A stretch of 64,000 bases of DNA from Planctomycetota bacterium (GCA_022711465.1 JAKLEZ010000015.1:62001-126000); one strand, 5' to 3'; positions 35,676 to 45,033 are shown, numbered from the stretch's first letter. Made by a program: numbers and translations. Notes: generated by a model from the sequence alone, not told the origin.

Positions 35676-36051
35676 CAGGGCTTACCCGTCGGATGTGCCC
35701 CTTTCCAGTCGCGATGGGGAGTTCGAAGAGCCCGTTCAGTCGGTTTCCCGTCAGCCTTACTTGCCAGATGTCGGGGGATTCGTGGCAGAACTCATATTCG
35801 CCGGCGTCCTCTCGAGTGACTTCGCCTCGCCCCCCCGAGACCGGGCCTTGGTAGGTCAGGTAGGCCAGCCGATGATCGGCGATGCGTTCGGCTGGCAGTT
35901 GGTCGGCTGGACCGGTCGACGCGAGTGATGAAGGATGGGTCGGGAGTCGCCACGTCGCCAAGTGGTTGCCTTTTTCCAGCATCAGATCCCAGTGACGGTT
36001 GTCCGATATTACATGGCGTAGCAGTACGAAGCGTTGTGTTGGCTTGAGCAT
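35611..36051 (-). CDS. Stand-alone LigD-type 3'-phosphoesterase domain
   Basis: A 146-residue protein resembling the phosphoesterase module of the end-joining ligase LigD, which trims 3' phosphates and ribonucleotides at DNA breaks. Family anchors are FVLLRHVISDNRHWDLMLE (His/Asp of the metal site; the usual Arg after HxDx is Met here), ATWRLPTHP and ADHRLAYLTYQGPVSGGRGE. No Ku or LigD gene is in the window. ATG 36051 has no Shine-Dalgarno site but sits 7 bases after TATAAT. The last 40 residues (SPVSDSGVSPTAPTSGLG) look unstructured and overlap the neighbouring gene tail to tail. Confidence 0.75.
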   Translation of the reverse strand: MLKPTQRFVLLRHVISDNRHWDLMLEKGNHLATWRLPTHPSSLASTGPADQLPAERIADHRLAYLTYQGPVSGGRGEVTREDAGEYEFCHESPDIWQVRLTGNRLNGLFELPIATGKGHIRRVSPVSDSGVSPTAPTSGLGSPALP

Positions 36052-36058
36052 CGACGGT

Positions 36059-36064
36059 ATTATA
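36059..36064 (-). promoter_or_regulatory. -10 element placed for a leaderless LigD-PE mRNA
   Basis: A perfect TATAAT on the minus strand ends exactly 7 bases before ATG 36051. No clear -35 is visible. Confidence 0.5.
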
Positions 36065-36152
36065 GCCCCCGGATCGATTGAACCCGACCCTGCTCGGGCC
36101 TATGATCTTGCGGACAGGGATGTATCAAGCCATGGTCAGGGAGGCTGCGGCT

Positions 36153-36905
36153 ATGCGTCACACGGTGGTTCAAACGAAGACGGGTCTGGGGTTTGGCGGG
36201 CTGGTTTTTCTGGGGTCTGTGGTCGGGGTTTTGACCGGTTGTGCGCCCGACCTGAAGGACCTTCGTGAAGCGGGCATCGAGCAGTTCCGTAACCAGCAAT
36301 ATGTGGAATCGACGGCCACGCTGCGTGAGGCCCTGGAGATCAAGCGCACGGATCCGCAGATAAACTACTACATGGGGCTCAATTATCGGGCCATGGCGGC
36401 CCGCAAGTTCCGGGACGGCGACGTTGCCTCGGCGTGTCGGGAACTCGACACGTCGGTGTTGTACTTCTCGGAAGCGGTGAAGAGCTGGCCGAACTACATG
36501 GCCGCCATCGATGCCAAGACCGAGGCTCTTGAGGCCCGCGGCAAGTATGATCAGGCACTGACGGTGGCCAAGGATGTAACCGACACGAACCGCGGGCACT
36601 GGGAACACTATGTCGTTTTGGGTAATCAGTATCGCGACCGGGGGGAGTATGATGAGGCTTTGCGGGTCTACAAGCTGGCCCTGACGACGAATCCCCGTGC
36701 GGCCCGGGCGTACAGCGAGCTGGGCCGGCTGTATATCAGGACCGGCGATCGAGCCATGGCGTTTGACTCGCTGCGTAAGGCGTACGAGTTGAACCACAAC
36801 GAGCCAGGCGTGGCTTCTCAACTGGCCATGCTTGAGGTTGATGAAGGCGTACGGGCCGTCGCCGGCGAGAGTGTTCCACCCCGAGGTGGAACGCCGCAGC
36901 AATAG
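36153..36905 (+). CDS. TPR lipoprotein
   Basis: About 250 residues. ATG 36153 has GGGAGG seven bases upstream and leads into a signal peptide with lipobox GVLTGC. The rest is TPR: GIEQFRNQQYVESTATLREA, YYMGLNYRAMAARKF, YVVLGNQYRDRGEYDEALRV and AYSELGRLYIRTGDRAMAF, about five repeats. Likely an envelope scaffold of the BamD/PilW type, but no specific partner is encoded nearby. The gene ends in a short palindrome (36873-36892) and is followed by a strong hairpin at 36975-37008. Confidence 0.85.
   Translation: MRHTVVQTKTGLGFGGLVFLGSVVGVLTGCAPDLKDLREAGIEQFRNQQYVESTATLREALEIKRTDPQINYYMGLNYRAMAARKFRDGDVASACRELDTSVLYFSEAVKSWPNYMAAIDAKTEALEARGKYDQALTVAKDVTDTNRGHWEHYVVLGNQYRDRGEYDEALRVYKLALTTNPRAARAYSELGRLYIRTGDRAMAFDSLRKAYELNHNEPGVASQLAMLEVDEGVRAVAGESVPPRGGTPQQ
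36873..36892. repeat. Perfect palindrome at the 3' end of the TPR gene
   Basis: GTTCCACC-CCGA-GGTGGAAC, an 8-bp perfect stem with a 4-base loop inside the last codons. It encodes SVPPRGGTP, outside the TPR fold. It could be an inserted palindromic element that extends the frame. Confidence 0.45.
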
Positions 36906-36974
36906 AGCCTGGGTGGGCGGTTGCCTCGCCTGGGAATGTAGCGGCGCCATTCTCTTGGGGCGGCACGTGTATCT

Positions 36975-37008
36975 CGGCGTTCGAGCGATTCCGATTGCTC
37001 GAACGCCG
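36975..37008 (+). terminator. Probable terminator after the TPR lipoprotein gene
   Basis: A perfect 12-bp stem (CGGCGTTCGAGC / GCTCGAACGCCG) with a 10-base loop, about 70 bases after the stop and followed by TCTCGTTTG. The T-run is weak but the stem is strong. Confidence 0.6.
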
Positions 37009-37121
37009 TCTCGTTTGCGGTCCGATCGATGGTGGAGAGGCCTGGCCCGGGGGAATTGCCCGGAGTTCACGCTCCGGTGATGATGACACTGCGGCATGGA
37101 CAAGCGGATGGAGGACGTGTG

Positions 37122-38096
37122 GTGACGGGTGGGCGGTGTGCGATCGGCGTGGATCTCGGCGGTCAGAGTGTCAAGCTGGCCACGGTGCAGGACACCGGCA
37201 CGGTGTGCCTTCGACGGCAGATACCGGTCGACGCGACCTGGCCGGTGGAGCGTATCACGGACCTGATCGCAGGCGGGGTGGAGGAGATGGTCGGGCAGGC
37301 TCGCAGTCAAGGGCATGCCCCCTCGGCGATGGGGATGGTCATGCCGGGGTACATGGACCGAGACCGCACCGAGCTTGTTTTTGCCACGAACCTTCCGACG
37401 TTGAACCAGTGTGGTTTCCTAGCCAGGCTCCGGCATGCGCTCTCGCTGCCGGTGGTGTTCGATGCGGACTGCAATGCGGCGGCGGTGGGCGAGTCGCGAT
37501 TCGGAGCGGGCCGTGGTGTGGATCGTCTGATTGTCGCCACGATCGGGACGGGGATCGGTGCGGGCGTCATCCTCGGAGGCGAGGTTCTTCGCGTATGGCA
37601 CCACATCGCCGGCAGCTTGGGTCACGTGATCGTGAACGCCAGGGGTCCGGCGTGCAAGTGCGGCGCTCGCGGCTGCGTGGAATCTCTGGCGGCGGGTCCG
37701 GCCCTGGAGAGGCGGGCGGCGGAGCTGGCTGATGCTCAGCCGGCGTCGCGGCTGGCGGCGATGAAAGCGGAGTATGGTCGGCTGACCGGCGTGGAGATCG
37801 GGAGAGCCTTGGCCGAAGGTGACGCCGCGGCCGAGCAGGCGATCGATGAATGTGGCTGGTGGTTGGGGGCAGGCATTGCCTCCTGGTCGGTGATCTACCG
37901 GCCTGACAAGGTCCTGATCGGCGGAGGCGTTTCGGGGCTAGGGGAGACCTATCTTCAGGCGGTGCGACGTGGCCTGGCGGAGGTCGGGCAGCCGAACGCG
38001 ACCGGGCACGTTCAGATTGATGCGGCAGCGTTGGGTCCGGATGCTGGCCTGATCGGCGCGGCGGCCATGGTGATGACCGGCGAATTGACGACCTGA
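37122..38096 (+). CDS. ROK-family sugar kinase (glucokinase type)
   Basis: A 324-residue kinase. The N-terminal phosphate loop is IGVDLGGQSVKLATV (Gln replaces the more common Thr), the zinc site with three Cys is CKCGARGCVES, and IVATIGTGIGAGVIL is the second ATP motif. The catalytic Asp is in VVFDADCNAAAVGE. The zinc site supports a kinase rather than a transcription factor, and no helix-turn-helix is present. The start is GTG 37122 with GGAGG upstream; GTG 37119 and ATG 37080 are alternatives. Sugar specificity is not certain from sequence. Confidence 0.87.
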   Translation: MTGGRCAIGVDLGGQSVKLATVQDTGTVCLRRQIPVDATWPVERITDLIAGGVEEMVGQARSQGHAPSAMGMVMPGYMDRDRTELVFATNLPTLNQCGFLARLRHALSLPVVFDADCNAAAVGESRFGAGRGVDRLIVATIGTGIGAGVILGGEVLRVWHHIAGSLGHVIVNARGPACKCGARGCVESLAAGPALERRAAELADAQPASRLAAMKAEYGRLTGVEIGRALAEGDAAAEQAIDECGWWLGAGIASWSVIYRPDKVLIGGGVSGLGETYLQAVRRGLAEVGQPNATGHVQIDAAALGPDAGLIGAAAMVMTGELTT

Positions 38097-38337
38097 GCGA
38101 GCGGTGATGGCGGCCGAGGCGTTGGCCACCCTTGCCCAGTCGGTCCTGGGGATGGCGACCGATCTGGCGGCGATTGTGGGCCGTAGTGGCGAGGGGGCCC
38201 CGGACCGGGGCGCTTTCCCAGAGACGGGAAGCTCTGCAGTCAGGGGGCTTGATGCAGATTCCTCACCCAGTTCCTTCGCGGCGTCTCGCCGATTCCACCC
38301 CGGCCGGGTCGGGCTCTGAAGCCTGAACCTGACCCAT

Positions 38338-38366
38338 CTGACCTTCACTCGGGTTCCGGCTATAAT
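38338..38366 (+). promoter_or_regulatory. Probable promoter of a leaderless trpB mRNA
   Basis: CTGACC (38338-38343), 17-base spacer, perfect TATAAT (38361-38366). ATG 38374 begins exactly 7 bases after the -10, at the expected transcription start. Confidence 0.65.
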
Positions 38367-38373
38367 CTGGGCC

Positions 38374-39594
38374 ATGAGTACAGCATCCGCGAGCCACGTT
38401 TTCTCCGCCCCGGATGAGCATGGTCGTTTCGGCCTGTTCGGCGGCCAGTATGTGCCCGAAACGCTGATGGCGGCCATTCACCAGCTTGAACGGGAGTACG
38501 ACAAGGCGAAGAAGGACCCGGCGTTCTGGGCCGAGTTGCGGGGGTACCTGAAGGACTACGTCGGGCGGCCGAGCCCCTTGTACTTTGCCCGGCGGCTGAG
38601 CGAGAAGCTCGGCGGGGCCCGGATCTTCTTCAAGCGCGAAGATCTGAACCATACCGGCTCGCACAAGATCAACAACACGCTCGGGCAGGCTCTGCTGGCC
38701 ATGCGGATGGGCAAGAAGCGGGTCATCGCGGAGACGGGGGCGGGGCAACATGGGGTCGCGACGGCGACCGCGGCGGCGGTTTTTGGCCTCGACTGCGTGG
38801 TTTACATGGGATCCGAGGACGTCCGCCGTCAGAAGCTCAACGTGTTTCGCATGGAGCTTCTGGGCACGCGGGTGGTTGCGGTCGAGAGCGGTCAGAAGAC
38901 GTTGAAGGATGCGATCAACGAGGCGATGCGCGACTGGATGGGTAGCGTCGAGCGCACCCACTACATCATTGGCAGCGTGATGGGCCCGCACCCGTTCCCG
39001 ATGATCGTCTGCGATCTGCAGTCGGTGGAGGGCTGCGAGTTGCGTGAGCAGTTTCTGGCCGCGGAGGGGCGACTGCCGGACATGGTGGTGGCCTGCGTGG
39101 GCGGGGGGAGCAATGCGGCTGGCGTCTTCGCTCCGCTGGTGTCCGACAAGTCGGTCGAGTTGGTTGGTGTCGAAGCGGCCGGCGAGGGGCTTGACGGGCA
39201 TCGGCACGCCGCGACCCTGGCCAAGGGTTCGCCCGGGGTGATCCACGGCATGTATACCTACGTGCTCCAGGACGCGGACGGTCAGACCTCGCCGGTTCAC
39301 TCGGTCTCGGCCGGGCTCGACTACCCTGGTGTGGGGCCGCTCCATTCGGCATGGAAGGACAGTGGTCGCGTCGCGTACGTCGGGGCCACTGATGCCGAGG
39401 CTCTGGCGGCATTCACGCTGCTGTCCCAGACGGAGGGGCTGATCCCCGCTCTGGAGAGCGCCCACGCGGTGGCCCACGTGGTCAAGGTCGCGCCCAAGCT
39501 ACCCAAGGACTACACGATCGTCATCAACCTCTCCGGGCGGGGTGACAAGGACTGCGTGGAGGTTGCCCGGCTGCTGGGCAAGCGGATCGGGTAG
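38374..39594 (+). CDS. trpB: Tryptophan synthase beta chain
   Basis: Joins indole and serine to make tryptophan with PLP. The 406-residue protein carries LFGGQYVPETLM, the PLP lysine Lys98 in HTGSHKINN, AETGAGQHGVATATAAA, ACVGGGSNAAGVFAPL and LDYPGVGPLHSA. It belongs to the TrpB1 type that normally pairs with TrpA. No trpA or other trp gene is in the window. No Shine-Dalgarno site is present and the promoter suggests a leaderless transcript. A good terminator follows at 39625-39656. Confidence 0.96.
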   Translation: MSTASASHVFSAPDEHGRFGLFGGQYVPETLMAAIHQLEREYDKAKKDPAFWAELRGYLKDYVGRPSPLYFARRLSEKLGGARIFFKREDLNHTGSHKINNTLGQALLAMRMGKKRVIAETGAGQHGVATATAAAVFGLDCVVYMGSEDVRRQKLNVFRMELLGTRVVAVESGQKTLKDAINEAMRDWMGSVERTHYIIGSVMGPHPFPMIVCDLQSVEGCELREQFLAAEGRLPDMVVACVGGGSNAAGVFAPLVSDKSVELVGVEAAGEGLDGHRHAATLAKGSPGVIHGMYTYVLQDADGQTSPVHSVSAGLDYPGVGPLHSAWKDSGRVAYVGATDAEALAAFTLLSQTEGLIPALESAHAVAHVVKVAPKLPKDYTIVINLSGRGDKDCVEVARLLGKRIG

Positions 39595-39624
39595 ATTCGG
39601 CAGTTTATCCGAGGCAGGAAGTCG

Positions 39625-39656
39625 CAGGGCCGGCCTGTTCCGTCAGGCCGGCCCTG
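39625..39656. terminator. Probable bidirectional terminator between trpB and the VIT/VWA gene
   Basis: A perfect 13-bp stem (CAGGGCCGGCCTG / CAGGCCGGCCCTG) with a 6-base loop, 31 bases after the trpB stop and followed by TTACTTCT. It lies in a convergent gap and could serve both strands. Confidence 0.75.
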
Positions 39657-39751
39657 TTACTTCTGCAGGAGAAAGGTATTCCGCAAGCTCGCCCGAGAGC
39701 GGGGCCCCGGCACGATACCCCTATGAGTAGTGGGTCCGCGCCGCGTTGACG

Positions 39752-42700
39752 CTACCGCTTGTCCGGATCGATCTTGCGAACGACGTCGAGTGATGCGACG
39801 TTCTCCAGCTTGTCGGGTGCGATGCGGCCGACGGCCAGCTTGGCTCGTTCGGCCACCGCTTCGACCCGGAAACCGGCCTGCTTCAGGGCGGCCAGAGTAT
39901 TCGGTTGTGTATCCGTCGCCAGCACGGTGACGATCAGGTCTGCGTTGGCATCAGATATACGCGCGTCGGCGGGTTTAGTTTCCGGGTTCTTGACGATTTT
40001 TTGGAGGTCCGGGTGCAGCCGTCGGATGATCTTGGCACGGTGGAGGGCGGCCTCGATCGGTTTACGGGCTTCATCGGACAGGGCGGCGATCTGCCTGTCT
40101 CGCTCGGCCGGTGCCAGCGAGGGGTTGGCCAGGGCCTTAGCCATCTGGACGGCGGGGGGGAAATCGGGAGCGAGCGCGGCCAGGGCGTCGGCCAGCTTTC
40201 GGGCCTCGTCGATCCGCCCTTCTTTCACCAGGGCGGCGACCAGCAAAGCCAGCCGTTCGCGGAGCAGGGTCCGCGTGGCCCAGGCTCGGCCCTGGTCGGT
40301 GCCCAGGGTGGCGAGAAGGGCGACCATCTCGGTCGCCTCGGATGATGCAGCCGGTGCGGTGGCAGGCGGGCCGGTCGGGGGGGAAATGGCGGCTTGAGCC
40401 GGTTGCGTTCCCGGCTGACTCGCCGCGGGGGCTTTGAGGTCGAGTGTCACGAGCATTCGCTTGGCCAGGTCCCTCTCTTGGTCGCTGCCGGTCAGCACCA
40501 ACATGTCAGTCTGATCGTCAGCCGTCACTTTCAGCGAGTTGGGGGCACCTCTCACGAAGTGCTTTCCAGAGCTCAATACCTCCTTCATTCTAGAGGCCAC
40601 CTCCGAGGCCTTGCCCTTTCGGAGTTGGACCGTTTCGCTCTGGCTGGCGCCCTCGAAAGCAGTGGCCGTCGACCCCAGCCGTAACTCTGGTTCCATCAAG
40701 GCTTCAATGGCTTGTTCTCCAGCGGTCGCTGCGGACGGTGCGCTCAGATCATATCGCGTGGAGGGCGTTATCCCGGGCGTAGGCGGCTGAAAGTGGAGGC
40801 CGACCATCTGCTCGTTCGTCAATTGGCCCGGTAGTCCGTAGAAGTCCTCCGCACTCGTATTACCGTACAGGACCTGGAAGCCGTAGCTGACCGAGTTCCC
40901 GTCACCGTCGGCGTCTGCGAAGTCCCACGCGGAGTTCGGGGAATAGGAGGAGAAGTACCCGCGCGCCCAAACGTCGGACCGACCCTCTTCGATAAGGCCA
41001 GGGAAAGCCAGCGCTGATGCATCTGCCCATTCCTTGTTCTGACTGTCCAAGGACTCTCGAAACCGGTGTTCCGGGCGCAATCCCCATGTGAAGTCATTGC
41101 CGCTCGATTCCCCCTCGATTCCCCTGACCTTCCCCTCCGGCTTCTTCGCATTTCTGTTCAGCGTCGAATCCTGTTCTTGCGATTCACTCAATACTCTCAA
41201 AGGCGTGAGAGCCGGCTTGTCGGACTGTCGACTCGCAGCCTGGCCGACCTGCGTTGCCGTCGCCTTGGCGGCGAAGCGGATTTCGCGCAGGCAATCCTTG
41301 GACAACGCATCCGCACTGGCCGTACCCTGGATGCACGGGCCGAAGATGCCTTCGTAGCTGACGCCCTGGGGCATCTCGAGGGGCACGGTCACGAGCCGGG
41401 GCAGGCCGCCGATGGTCATCCGGGCCTTCTCGACCGCCACGAAGCTGGTGAACTGGGTCATGATCCCGAACCGTTCGCCGAGATCGACGATCTCAGTTCG
41501 GAGCGACTCGGGGAACGTACCCCGTTGCAGGGCGGCCAGGTCCTGGTTCATGATCGACTCGACCCGGGCCCGGGCCCAGAGTGTCGCGATGGTATCGTGT
41601 TCGGGCTGCGAATCGGGCAGGTCGAGCTGGAGGATTCGCTGATACGGCCCGGAGCCGCTGCGACCGCGGATGGTGAGTGTGCCCTTGCCGGGCCTGGTGT
41701 ACCGCCCGTGCAGGATCAGCGGTCTGACGTCGTAGAGGTCGGGCACCTGGGCGGGCACGAGGTCGGTCACGTCGAGGTTCTCGCTGAACGCCAGCGAGAC
41801 GTCCATCAACACCGGCGTCTGGATCCGCTTTGCGAATCGGGCGACGGCCTGCTCGACGACATCGTTCTGGCCGCCGGGCTGGTTTGCGGCCTCGGAACCC
41901 GGCCTGACCTGCACGTACTCGACCTCGCCCCGGCCGGCCTTGGCCATATTGTCCAGCAGGTAGCGGTTGACGCTGTTGCCGATGCCGAAGCTGAAGACGC
42001 GGGTGGTGTGGGCGTTGCGACGGATGGCGTCGATGATCTCCATGTCGTTGCCGACGTAGCCGTCGGTCATGAAGCAGCAGATGCGGACCGGGCCTTCGGT
42101 CGGTGGCCGGATCCAGTCCACCTGATCGACGATGAGCATGGCATGGCCATGTCTGGTCTGCCATTTGCCGGTGAGCACGCTGATCTTGAGACCCCTGTTG
42201 TCGCCCTGTTGGAGGCCGCTCACGGGAATGTGGGCTTCGATTGCGGCCCCGTTCTTGAGCGCGAAGGAGAGGGGGCTGCGGTCGCCTTCGATCTTATAGG
42301 GGAGGCTGAGCATCGAACTGGCGTGCTTGCTCCAGTCGAGGCGTACGCTCACCGTGCGGCCGTCGGCCGGCAGATTGGCGAGCCGCTCAAGGGTGATCGC
42401 CTCCGCCGCGGAACTCGCCGTCTGGATGAGGGCGGCGTTGATTGCCTTCATCATCTCGGTGCCGCCGCTGCCCTGCCTGGCGGCCAGGAACGCCTGAGCC
42501 TCATCGCGGTTGGTCTGATTGAATGGGCGGGGCTTGTCCCACAGGATGCGGGTATCGCCGGAGAAGGTGATCAGGTTAAAGGTATCCCGTGGGCGGAGGG
42601 TATCGATGGCCCTACTCATGACCTCCTTGGCCTTCTCGATGGGGAATCCGCTCATTGAGCCGGAGGAGTCGAGCACGAAGATGAGCTCGCGGGGTACGGC

Positions 42701-44323
42701 CTGTTCATCGGTGACCCGATCTGGCGGCTGGACGATGAGGGTGAAGAACTTGCCGTTCTTGTCGGTGTGGGTGAAGGTTGCCTCCTGGATGGTATCGGCC
42801 GTCTGGCGCCAGTTGAGGATGAAGTCGCGGTTGGGGATTTCGTCGGCCTTCATCAGTTCGAGGGTCAGCTTGCGGGGGTTGCCGTCGTCGCGTTTGACGG
42901 TTTCGGTTCGGACGACCTCGTGGAGCTCGGACTTGGTTGAGAGGATACCCGGTCCGCCGGTGTCGATGGTGACGCGGAGAGAGATGTCATGTCCGGCGCG
43001 CTTGTCCGGCTTGACGGGCATGGGGGTGATCTTCGCGGCATCGGGCACACGGTCGGTATTTGGCGAGAAGCCGGTGCCCGGCTCGGCGCCGGCCTGGGTG
43101 TTCACGTAGAACCACCGGCCGTTGATCTGACCTGTGCCGTCGGTATGCAGGGTACCGCGCTCCTTGGCACCGTTGGGATACGAGGCCTCGAAACGGTACC
43201 AGAGGGCCGGCTCACCACCCGAGGACGCTGGCGAGACACCACTGCCACCCTGGCCAGGCCTAGCCCACCAGATAGCATCTGGAACACTGATGGGGACGGC
43301 GTTTCGGAGCAGCGTGTCGAGCCTGCCGCCCTGGAGGGTGCCCAGGCGGCTGGTATCGCCGGCGTCGCCGATGGTGAGTGTCGCCGGGGCCATGAGGGTG
43401 ATGCCGCCGCGTCGCTTCAGGCCGGCGGGGAGTTCGGCTGCCCCGGGGTCGCCCGTGGGCGTGCCGGGGACGTACCGTGGGCCGACGACCATTGGGAAAT
43501 CGAATGAATACAGGCCATCTTTGCTCTCGAGCATTTCGACGTAGCTGATATCGATGGTGACTTCGGCGCCGGGCTCGATGTTGGCGACCGACTGGGTGAA
43601 GAGGTTAGGGCGCTCCTGTTCAAGGAGACTGGCGACGTAGCCCTGTTCGCGGGCAGCTTCGTACATCCGGCGGGCCCGCTGGCGTTCGTGGACTTCGCCG
43701 ACGATGACGCGATCGCCGACGGTCATGGTCATGCGGTCGACGGCCGCACGATGGCTGAGCGGGAAGGTATAGACTGCTTCGACCTTGTCGGAGTAGGTGT
43801 TCTGAAACCGCTGGGTCACGCGGACGCGACTGAAGAAAGCGCTGATGGAGACATCCACGTCGGTGTGGCGGAGCGGGCAGGGTCCCATGATCTGGCCGTC
43901 GCGGTCCAAGGCATCGAGCCGGCCGCCCTCGGGGGCGAGGATCACGTTTTTTGCGTAGGTTGGTGAGGTGCCCGGCGGCATGAGCAGCGGAACAAGCACG
44001 GCGGCCAGGATCAACGTTGCGGCGATTGGCGAGTAGCGGTTCAAGAGGAATCTCCTGACGAGGTAGAGGCGTGATGGCTTGGGCGTGGTGGGTCGGCGGG
44101 ATGCGGCCGCGACCTGAGGCTCGTGGTCGTCGAGGGAGGATGGTGCGGGGTTGGTCTGGTCCTGTTTCGCGATGGCGAGCATGAGCCGGTCGCGCAGGTC
44201 GTGGGCTCGTTGGGTATTCTGTTCGTGCCAGACGCGGAGGAGTCGGTCGAGTTCGTCGGCTGGGGGTGGGCCGGCGTCCCGCGGGTCGTCCGGTTGCCGT
44301 GACGGATTGTGTGACGTGGTCAT
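39752..44323 (-). CDS. Giant VIT/VWA membrane protein coupled to an ECF sigma factor
   Basis: A 1523-residue protein. Residues 1-90 are cytoplasmic and helical (ADELDRLLRVWHEQNTQ), one membrane helix lies at about 97-115, a VIT domain at about 125-260 (VSISAFFSRVRVTQRF, AVYTFPLSHRAAV), and a VWA domain begins near 545 with the MIDAS motif FVLDSSGSMSGFP. Near residue 1260 a secretin-N-like segment (DMLVLTGSDQERDLAKRM) occurs; the C-terminus is helical and TPR-like. ATG 44323 overlaps the sigma factor stop (ATGA). The cytoplasmic N-terminus plus single helix is the usual layout of a fused anti-sigma factor, which is inferred here. Confidence 0.85.
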   Translation of the reverse strand: MTTSHNPSRQPDDPRDAGPPPADELDRLLRVWHEQNTQRAHDLRDRLMLAIAKQDQTNPAPSSLDDHEPQVAAASRRPTTPKPSRLYLVRRFLLNRYSPIAATLILAAVLVPLLMPPGTSPTYAKNVILAPEGGRLDALDRDGQIMGPCPLRHTDVDVSISAFFSRVRVTQRFQNTYSDKVEAVYTFPLSHRAAVDRMTMTVGDRVIVGEVHERQRARRMYEAAREQGYVASLLEQERPNLFTQSVANIEPGAEVTIDISYVEMLESKDGLYSFDFPMVVGPRYVPGTPTGDPGAAELPAGLKRRGGITLMAPATLTIGDAGDTSRLGTLQGGRLDTLLRNAVPISVPDAIWWARPGQGGSGVSPASSGGEPALWYRFEASYPNGAKERGTLHTDGTGQINGRWFYVNTQAGAEPGTGFSPNTDRVPDAAKITPMPVKPDKRAGHDISLRVTIDTGGPGILSTKSELHEVVRTETVKRDDGNPRKLTLELMKADEIPNRDFILNWRQTADTIQEATFTHTDKNGKFFTLIVQPPDRVTDEQAVPRELIFVLDSSGSMSGFPIEKAKEVMSRAIDTLRPRDTFNLITFSGDTRILWDKPRPFNQTNRDEAQAFLAARQGSGGTEMMKAINAALIQTASSAAEAITLERLANLPADGRTVSVRLDWSKHASSMLSLPYKIEGDRSPLSFALKNGAAIEAHIPVSGLQQGDNRGLKISVLTGKWQTRHGHAMLIVDQVDWIRPPTEGPVRICCFMTDGYVGNDMEIIDAIRRNAHTTRVFSFGIGNSVNRYLLDNMAKAGRGEVEYVQVRPGSEAANQPGGQNDVVEQAVARFAKRIQTPVLMDVSLAFSENLDVTDLVPAQVPDLYDVRPLILHGRYTRPGKGTLTIRGRSGSGPYQRILQLDLPDSQPEHDTIATLWARARVESIMNQDLAALQRGTFPESLRTEIVDLGERFGIMTQFTSFVAVEKARMTIGGLPRLVTVPLEMPQGVSYEGIFGPCIQGTASADALSKDCLREIRFAAKATATQVGQAASRQSDKPALTPLRVLSESQEQDSTLNRNAKKPEGKVRGIEGESSGNDFTWGLRPEHRFRESLDSQNKEWADASALAFPGLIEEGRSDVWARGYFSSYSPNSAWDFADADGDGNSVSYGFQVLYGNTSAEDFYGLPGQLTNEQMVGLHFQPPTPGITPSTRYDLSAPSAATAGEQAIEALMEPELRLGSTATAFEGASQSETVQLRKGKASEVASRMKEVLSSGKHFVRGAPNSLKVTADDQTDMLVLTGSDQERDLAKRMLVTLDLKAPAASQPGTQPAQAAISPPTGPPATAPAASSEATEMVALLATLGTDQGRAWATRTLLRERLALLVAALVKEGRIDEARKLADALAALAPDFPPAVQMAKALANPSLAPAERDRQIAALSDEARKPIEAALHRAKIIRRLHPDLQKIVKNPETKPADARISDANADLIVTVLATDTQPNTLAALKQAGFRVEAVAERAKLAVGRIAPDKLENVASLDVVRKIDPDKR

Positions 44324-44883
44324 ACGGGTTGCACCTCCCGCATCAGACGGGCCAGCCGCTCGCGGGCCCTGGTCAACAGCTTGTAGAACCCGCTCCGTGA
44401 GAGGTGGAGTACCGCCGAAGCTGCCACCGGCGGATCGGGTTCCAGGTAGAACAGGTGGATGGCCAAGCGTTCCTCATCCGGGAGCCGGTCGAGGGCGGCG
44501 GTCAGCCGGTCGAGTTGTTCGGCCTGTTCGGCCGCCTGGGGCGGGCTTGGCGTGTCCGGGGGTGAAGCCAGCAGGTTCATACCGACTTGCTCCTCGTGCC
44601 GGCCGCGGCGTTCGGCCGATCGTCGCCGATCCGAGCAGACCCGGCGGGCGATGGCGTAGAGCCAGGGCCGCAACCCGGCGGGGTCGCGCACCTGGCTGAG
44701 CCGACTGTACGCCCGCAGGAACGTCTCCTGGCATGCGTCCTCGGCCTCGGCCTGCGAACAGCCTCGCCGGCACAGTGAGAGGACGACGGCGGCATGGCGG
44801 TCGTACAGTCGCGCGAACGCCTCCCGGTCACCCGCCAGCGCGGCGGTCAGGTCACTGCCGTCGTCACTCATCATGAGACTCAT
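44320..44883 (-). CDS. ECF RNA polymerase sigma factor
   Basis: A 187-residue sigma factor. Region 2 is ARLYDRHAAVVLSLCRRG to EDACQETFLRAYSRLSQV and ends in PWLYAIARRVCSDRRR. Region 4 is LDRLPDEERLAIHLFYLEP to SRSGFYKLLTRARERLARLM. A Pro-rich linker separates them. Starts at 44883, 44874 and 44871 are all possible and none has a clear ribosome site. It is translationally coupled to the VIT/VWA membrane protein, which probably controls it. Binding-site targets cannot be read from this window. Confidence 0.92.
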   Translation of the reverse strand: MSLMMSDDGSDLTAALAGDREAFARLYDRHAAVVLSLCRRGCSQAEAEDACQETFLRAYSRLSQVRDPAGLRPWLYAIARRVCSDRRRSAERRGRHEEQVGMNLLASPPDTPSPPQAAEQAEQLDRLTAALDRLPDEERLAIHLFYLEPDPPVAASAVLHLSRSGFYKLLTRARERLARLMREVQPV

Positions 44884-45033
44884 GGCCGCTCAACTGCTTC
44901 TGTCCACCCGGAAAACCGCACCAGAGGCTGTTCCAGCAAACCTCGGGATGCGGGAATCCCGCCTGAACCCGCATCGGGGAGACGGCGGCGCGGCGTCTGC
45001 TGAGACCGGTTTCACGTGGGTCCGATCCCGAGC

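Noticed and set aside
38104..38319. 71-codon frame between the ROK kinase and trpB
   Set aside because: No ribosome site, no recognisable product, and it lies just before the trpB promoter.
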